Source: Rhodospirillaceae bacterium | Lineage (GTDB): Bacteria; Pseudomonadota; Alphaproteobacteria; SP197 | Direction of reading: 5' to 3' | DNA length: 8,700 nt | Assembly (NCBI GenBank): GCA_018700655.1 | Contig: JABIUG010000094.1 | Coordinates: 1-8,700, forward strand | Part shown: positions 5,060 through 8,700 of the stretch, piece by piece | Layout: the number at the start of each line of letters is the position of its first letter | Numbering within the stretch: the stretch's first letter is position 1 | The notes under the pieces: model-generated | The model's database searches: none | Seen by the model: the letters and a program-made list of their open reading frames with translations, nothing else | Told to the model about the DNA's origin: nothing | Position numbers and translations under genes: made by a program

Positions 5060-8000
5060 ATGCGTATTGCGCGCTTTTTCACGACCGAGGGTCAGGATGC
5101 CTATGACGGGATCGAATTTCGCAAGGCTACCAGCGAAATCAGGAATCCCGATGGTTCGGTCGTCTTCCAGCAGAAGAACATCGACGTTCCTGCTTCATGG
5201 TCTCAGGTTGCCTGCGACATCATTGCGCAAAAGTACTTCCGCAAGGCCGGCGTCCCCGCCGAGCTGAACCCGGTCAAGGAAAAGGACGTTCCCGAATGGC
5301 TGTGGCGCCGTCAGGCTGCCAAGGGCACCGAGATGGTCGGCGAGGACGACAGCCGTCAGGTCTTTGACCGTCTGGCCGGAACCTGGGCCTACTGGGGCTG
5401 GAAGGGCGGTTACTTCGATCAGGAGGCCGATGGCAGGGCGTTCTTCGACGAGATGCGTCACATGCTCGCAACCCAGGTCGGCGCGCCCAACTCACCACAA
5501 TGGTTCAACACCGGCCTGCACTGGGCCTATGGCGTCGCCGGCCCGGCGCAGGGCCATCACTATGTCGATCACGAGACGGGCAAGCTGACCCGCTCGACCA
5601 ACGCCTACGAACATCCCCAGCCCCATGCCTGTTTCATCCAGAGCGTCGACGACGACCTGGTCAACGAAAACGGCATCATGGACCTGTGGGTCCGCGAGGC
5701 ACGGCTCTTCAAGTTCGGATCTGGCACCGGCTCGAACTTCTCGCAATTGCGTGGTGCAGGTGAATCACTGTCAGGTGGTGGCAAGTCATCCGGCCTGATG
5801 AGTTTCCTCAAGGTCGGTGACCGTGCGGCAGGCTCAATCAAGTCGGGTGGCACCACGCGCCGTGCGGCCAAGATGGTCGTGCTTGATATCGATCACCCCG
5901 ATATCGAGGAATTCATCTCCTGGAAGATGGTCGAAGAGCAGAAGGTCGCCGCGCTGGTTGCCGGATCCAAGCTCTGCGAAAAACACCTCAGCGAGGTCAT
6001 GAGCGCCTGCAACGAAGGCGATCGCCACGAAGAGGAACGGTTCGACCCGAAAAAGAACACTTCGCTGAAAAAGGCCATTCTCCACGCCCGTCGCTCGATG
6101 GTGCCCGAGGCCTATGTCCAGCGCGTCATCCAGCTCGCCAAGCAGGGTTTCAGCGGCATCGCCTTCCCGACCTTCGATACCGACTGGGATTCCGAAGCCT
6201 ACCGCACCGTATCGGGCCAGAACGCCAACAACACCGTGCGCGTGACCAACGAGTTCCTCGCCGCAGTCGAGAAAGACGGTGAGTGGGAACTGATCCGTCG
6301 CACCGACGGCAAGGCGCACAAGAGCCTGAAGGCGCGCGAGCTTTGGGACCAGATCGCCTATGCCGCATGGGCTTCGGCTGATCCCGGCCTGCAATACGAC
6401 ACCACGATCAACGAGTGGCATACCTGTCCCAATTCGGGCCGGATCAATGCTTCGAACCCGTGTTCGGAATACATGTTCCTCGATGACACGGCATGCAACC
6501 TGGCTTCGCTTAACCTGCAGAAGTTCCGCACGCCAGACGGCCAGTTCGACGTTCCCGCGTTCGAGCATGCCGCGCGCCTGTGGACCATGGTGCTCGAGAT
6601 TTCGGTCACGATGGCGCAGTTCCCGTCCAGGGAGATCGCGCAGCGCTCCTACGACTTCCGCACCCTGGGCCTGGGTTTCGCCAATCTGGGCGGATATCTC
6701 ATGGCTTCGGGTTACAGCTATGATTCCGATGAAGGCCGCGCGATCTGTGCCGGCGTCAGCGCGATCATGACCGGTGTTGCCTATGCCACATCGGCCGAGA
6801 TGGCCGGTGAGCTCGGCGCCTTCCCGCGTTTCGAGGAAAACCGCGAGCCGATGCTGCGTGTCATGCGCAACCATCGCCAGGCGGCGGTGGGCGGCCAGGA
6901 CAATTACGAAGGCCTTTCTGTCGTTCCGGTTGCCGTCAATCACGACGACCTGCCCGATCCCGCGATGGGCGAGGCAGCGATCCGTGCCTGGGACGAAGCC
7001 CTGCGCCTGGGCGAAGAACACGGCTATCGCAATGCACAGTCCACCGTGGTCGCGCCGACCGGCACGATCGGCCTGGTGATGGATTGCGACACCACCGGCA
7101 TCGAGCCTGATTTTGCGCTGGTGAAGTTCAAGAAGCTGGCCGGTGGCGGTTACTTCAAGATCATCAACCGCACGGTTCCCGCTTCCCTGCGCACGCTGGG
7201 TTACGGCCCGCTCCAGGTCGAGGAGATGATCTCCTATGCAGTCGGCCACGGCTCGCTGGAAGGCGCACCGGGCGTCAACCACGACACCCTGACCGCCAAG
7301 GGATTCACCCCTGAGATTCTGGCAACGGTCGAGGGTTCGCTGGCCAGCGCCTTCGATATCAAGTTCGTCTTCAACAAGTGGACGCTTGGTGCGGAGTTCT
7401 GCACCGGGACGCTGGGGCTTTCGGCCGCCGAACTCGACAGCCCGAGCTTTGATCTGCTCGCCGCGATCGGCTTCGCCAAGGACGACATCAATCTCGCCAA
7501 CATCTTCTGCTGTGGCGCGATGACGCTGGAAGGTGCGCCCCATATCCGCGAGGAGCATCTTGCGGTGTTCGATTGCGCCAGCCCGTGCGGACGTCTGGGC
7601 ACCCGCTCGCTTTCGACCGAGAGCCATATCCGCATGATGGCGGCCTCGCAGCCCTTCATCTCAGGCGCGATCTCCAAGACGATCAACATGCCCGGCGTCT
7701 GTTCGGTGACCGACTGCCAGGATGCCTATGAACTCTCCTGGCGTCTTGGTCTGAAAGCCAACGCGCTTTATCGCGACGGCTCGAAACTCTCCCAGCCGCT
7801 CTCGGCGATCAGCCTGGGCGATATCTCCGATGTCACCGACGAGGCCGAGAACCAGACCGACATCGCGGCCCGGATGGCCGAGAAGATCGTCACCAAGATC
7901 GTCCATCGCGGCGACCGCGGTGATCGCAACCGCCTCGACAACCGTCGTCGCGGCTACACCCAGAAAGCCATCGTTGGCGGCCACAAGGTCTATCTCAAGA

Positions 8001-8700
8001 CCGGCGAATACAACGACGGCGCCCTGGGCGAGATCTTCATCGACATGCACAAGGAAGGTGCTGCCTTCCGCAGCCTGATGAACAACTTCGCGATCGCGGT
8101 CTCGATCGGCCTGCAGTACGGCGTCCCGCTCGAGGAATTCGTCGAGGCTTTCACCTTCACAAGGTTCGAGCCAAGCGGCATGGTCGAAGGCAACGAGACG
8201 ATCAAGATGTCGACCTCGATCCTCGATTACATCTTCCGCGAGCTCGCGATCAGCTATCTGGCACGCGACGACCTGGCTCATGTCGAGCCGCGCGACCTGA
8301 TGCCCGATACCGTGGGCCGTGGCGATGCCAACGAGGAACTGCCCGATGACGATGGCGGCATGGGCGAAGTCGCCAAGCTGTTCGCCCACCTCACCAGCAA
8401 CGGTTACACCCGTGGACGTCTGCGTGTGCTGGAAGGTGGCATGGCCGAGAGCGCGGTGCCTGCAACCACCGGCGAAGACATGTTCGAAACCGAAGCAGCC
8501 TTCGGCAACGTATCTGTTGCCGCAGCGTCGGGTGCCGCTGTCGCAGCCGTGACAATGGACGAAACAGAAATCAACCCACGCGCCGAAAAGGCTCTACAGG
8601 CGCGCATGCAAGGCTACGAGGGAGATCCGTGCGGAGACTGCGGAAACCTCACCCTGGTCCGCAACGGGACGTGCCTCAAGTGTGTTACTTGCGGCTCGAC
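5060..8700 (+). CDS. nrdJ: Class II (adenosylcobalamin-dependent) ribonucleotide reductase, 3' end cut
   Basis: NrdJ reduces ribonucleotides to deoxyribonucleotides, using adenosylcobalamin to generate an active-site thiyl radical. It needs no oxygen and no separate radical subunit. 1,213 complete codons are visible and the frame is open at the window end. Since the Cys-rich tail is nearly finished, probably only a few codons are missing. Visible features: N-terminal domain MRIARFFTTEGQD; first redox cysteine C191 (PHACFIQSV); NPCSE at 466-470 with N466, thiyl C468 and E470; second redox cysteine C479 (TACNLASLNL), 11 residues on, as in the Thermotoga enzyme; APTGTIG at 665-671; a TSCPD-like region (about 960-1070); an Ala/Glu-rich linker (about 1130-1185); and a C-terminal tail with C1191, C1194, C1205, C1208 and C1211, which re-reduces the active site and may bind zinc. 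The ATG at 5060 gives the family N-terminus, but AAGGGG is only 2 nt away. In-frame ATG 5015 and GTG 5033 are less likely. Confidence 0.97.
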   Translation, partial: MRIARFFTTEGQDAYDGIEFRKATSEIRNPDGSVVFQQKNIDVPASWSQVACDIIAQKYFRKAGVPAELNPVKEKDVPEWLWRRQAAKGTEMVGEDDSRQVFDRLAGTWAYWGWKGGYFDQEADGRAFFDEMRHMLATQVGAPNSPQWFNTGLHWAYGVAGPAQGHHYVDHETGKLTRSTNAYEHPQPHACFIQSVDDDLVNENGIMDLWVREARLFKFGSGTGSNFSQLRGAGESLSGGGKSSGLMSFLKVGDRAAGSIKSGGTTRRAAKMVVLDIDHPDIEEFISWKMVEEQKVAALVAGSKLCEKHLSEVMSACNEGDRHEEERFDPKKNTSLKKAILHARRSMVPEAYVQRVIQLAKQGFSGIAFPTFDTDWDSEAYRTVSGQNANNTVRVTNEFLAAVEKDGEWELIRRTDGKAHKSLKARELWDQIAYAAWASADPGLQYDTTINEWHTCPNSGRINASNPCSEYMFLDDTACNLASLNLQKFRTPDGQFDVPAFEHAARLWTMVLEISVTMAQFPSREIAQRSYDFRTLGLGFANLGGYLMASGYSYDSDEGRAICAGVSAIMTGVAYATSAEMAGELGAFPRFEENREPMLRVMRNHRQAAVGGQDNYEGLSVVPVAVNHDDLPDPAMGEAAIRAWDEALRLGEEHGYRNAQSTVVAPTGTIGLVMDCDTTGIEPDFALVKFKKLAGGGYFKIINRTVPASLRTLGYGPLQVEEMISYAVGHGSLEGAPGVNHDTLTAKGFTPEILATVEGSLASAFDIKFVFNKWTLGAEFCTGTLGLSAAELDSPSFDLLAAIGFAKDDINLANIFCCGAMTLEGAPHIREEHLAVFDCASPCGRLGTRSLSTESHIRMMAASQPFISGAISKTINMPGVCSVTDCQDAYELSWRLGLKANALYRDGSKLSQPLSAISLGDISDVTDEAENQTDIAARMAEKIVTKIVHRGDRGDRNRLDNRRRGYTQKAIVGGHKVYLKTGEYNDGALGEIFIDMHKEGAAFRSLMNNFAIAVSIGLQYGVPLEEFVEAFTFTRFEPSGMVEGNETIKMSTSILDYIFRELAISYLARDDLAHVEPRDLMPDTVGRGDANEELPDDDGGMGEVAKLFAHLTSNGYTRGRLRVLEGGMAESAVPATTGEDMFETEAAFGNVSVAAASGAAVAAVTMDETEINPRAEKALQARMQGYEGDPCGDCGNLTLVRNGTCLKCVTCGS

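Noticed and set aside
5834..7627. 597-aa minus-strand ORF opposite nrdJ
   Set aside because: Its length is striking, but it is exactly antisense to conserved nrdJ sequence. The translation is low-complexity and His/Arg/Gly-rich with no known domain, and there is no sign of its own ribosome binding site. Long antisense ORFs are common opposite GC-rich genes.
7661..8389. 242-aa minus-strand ORF opposite the nrdJ C-terminal region
   Set aside because: Same reasons: it is a shadow of nrdJ, with no family resemblance.

Overview
The window looks like the chromosome of a GC-rich alphaproteobacterium. No phylogenetic marker is present. The inference rests on gene order (aroQ-accB-accC-aat running towards a DUF2155 gene, a short conserved gene, mlaD and an NDUFA12-type complex I accessory gene) and on a large B12-dependent ribonucleotide reductase of the alphaproteobacterial type. 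The order cannot be resolved from the sequence. There is no tRNA, rRNA, insertion sequence, CRISPR array, phage gene or other sign of recent transfer.

Layout: (1) 1-105, a short upstream region with a good sigma70-like promoter, a hairpin and a possible six-residue leader ORF. (2) 106-3041, a plus-strand cluster aroQ, accB, accC, aat. aroQ and accB overlap by 4 nt, accB and accC are 5 nt apart, and aat follows after 37 nt. (3) 2981-4475, a minus-strand cluster read NDUFA12-like, mlaD, 73-aa protein, DUF2155 protein. Its last gene runs tail-to-tail into aat, and the two share 61 bp in antisense. (4) 4476-5059, a 584-nt divergent intergenic region, less GC-rich than the genes, with several inverted repeats and promoter-like elements. 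(5) 5060-8700, nrdJ on the plus strand, complete except for what is probably its last few codons.

The genes are housekeeping. AroQ serves the shikimate pathway. AccB and AccC carry out the biotin carboxylation half of acetyl-CoA carboxylase. Aat marks proteins for N-end-rule degradation. The minus cluster serves the cell envelope and respiration: MlaD in phospholipid transport, a complex I accessory protein, an exported DUF2155 protein and one small protein of unknown function. NrdJ makes deoxyribonucleotides using adenosylcobalamin.

I found no new multi-gene system. The points most worth a second look are: the aat/DUF2155 antisense overlap, where the conserved C-terminal motif of one protein is written opposite the C-terminus of the other; the duplicated ribosome binding site and mini-ORF ahead of aroQ; the small uncharacterised 73-aa protein; and the nested inverted repeats in the nrdJ leader.
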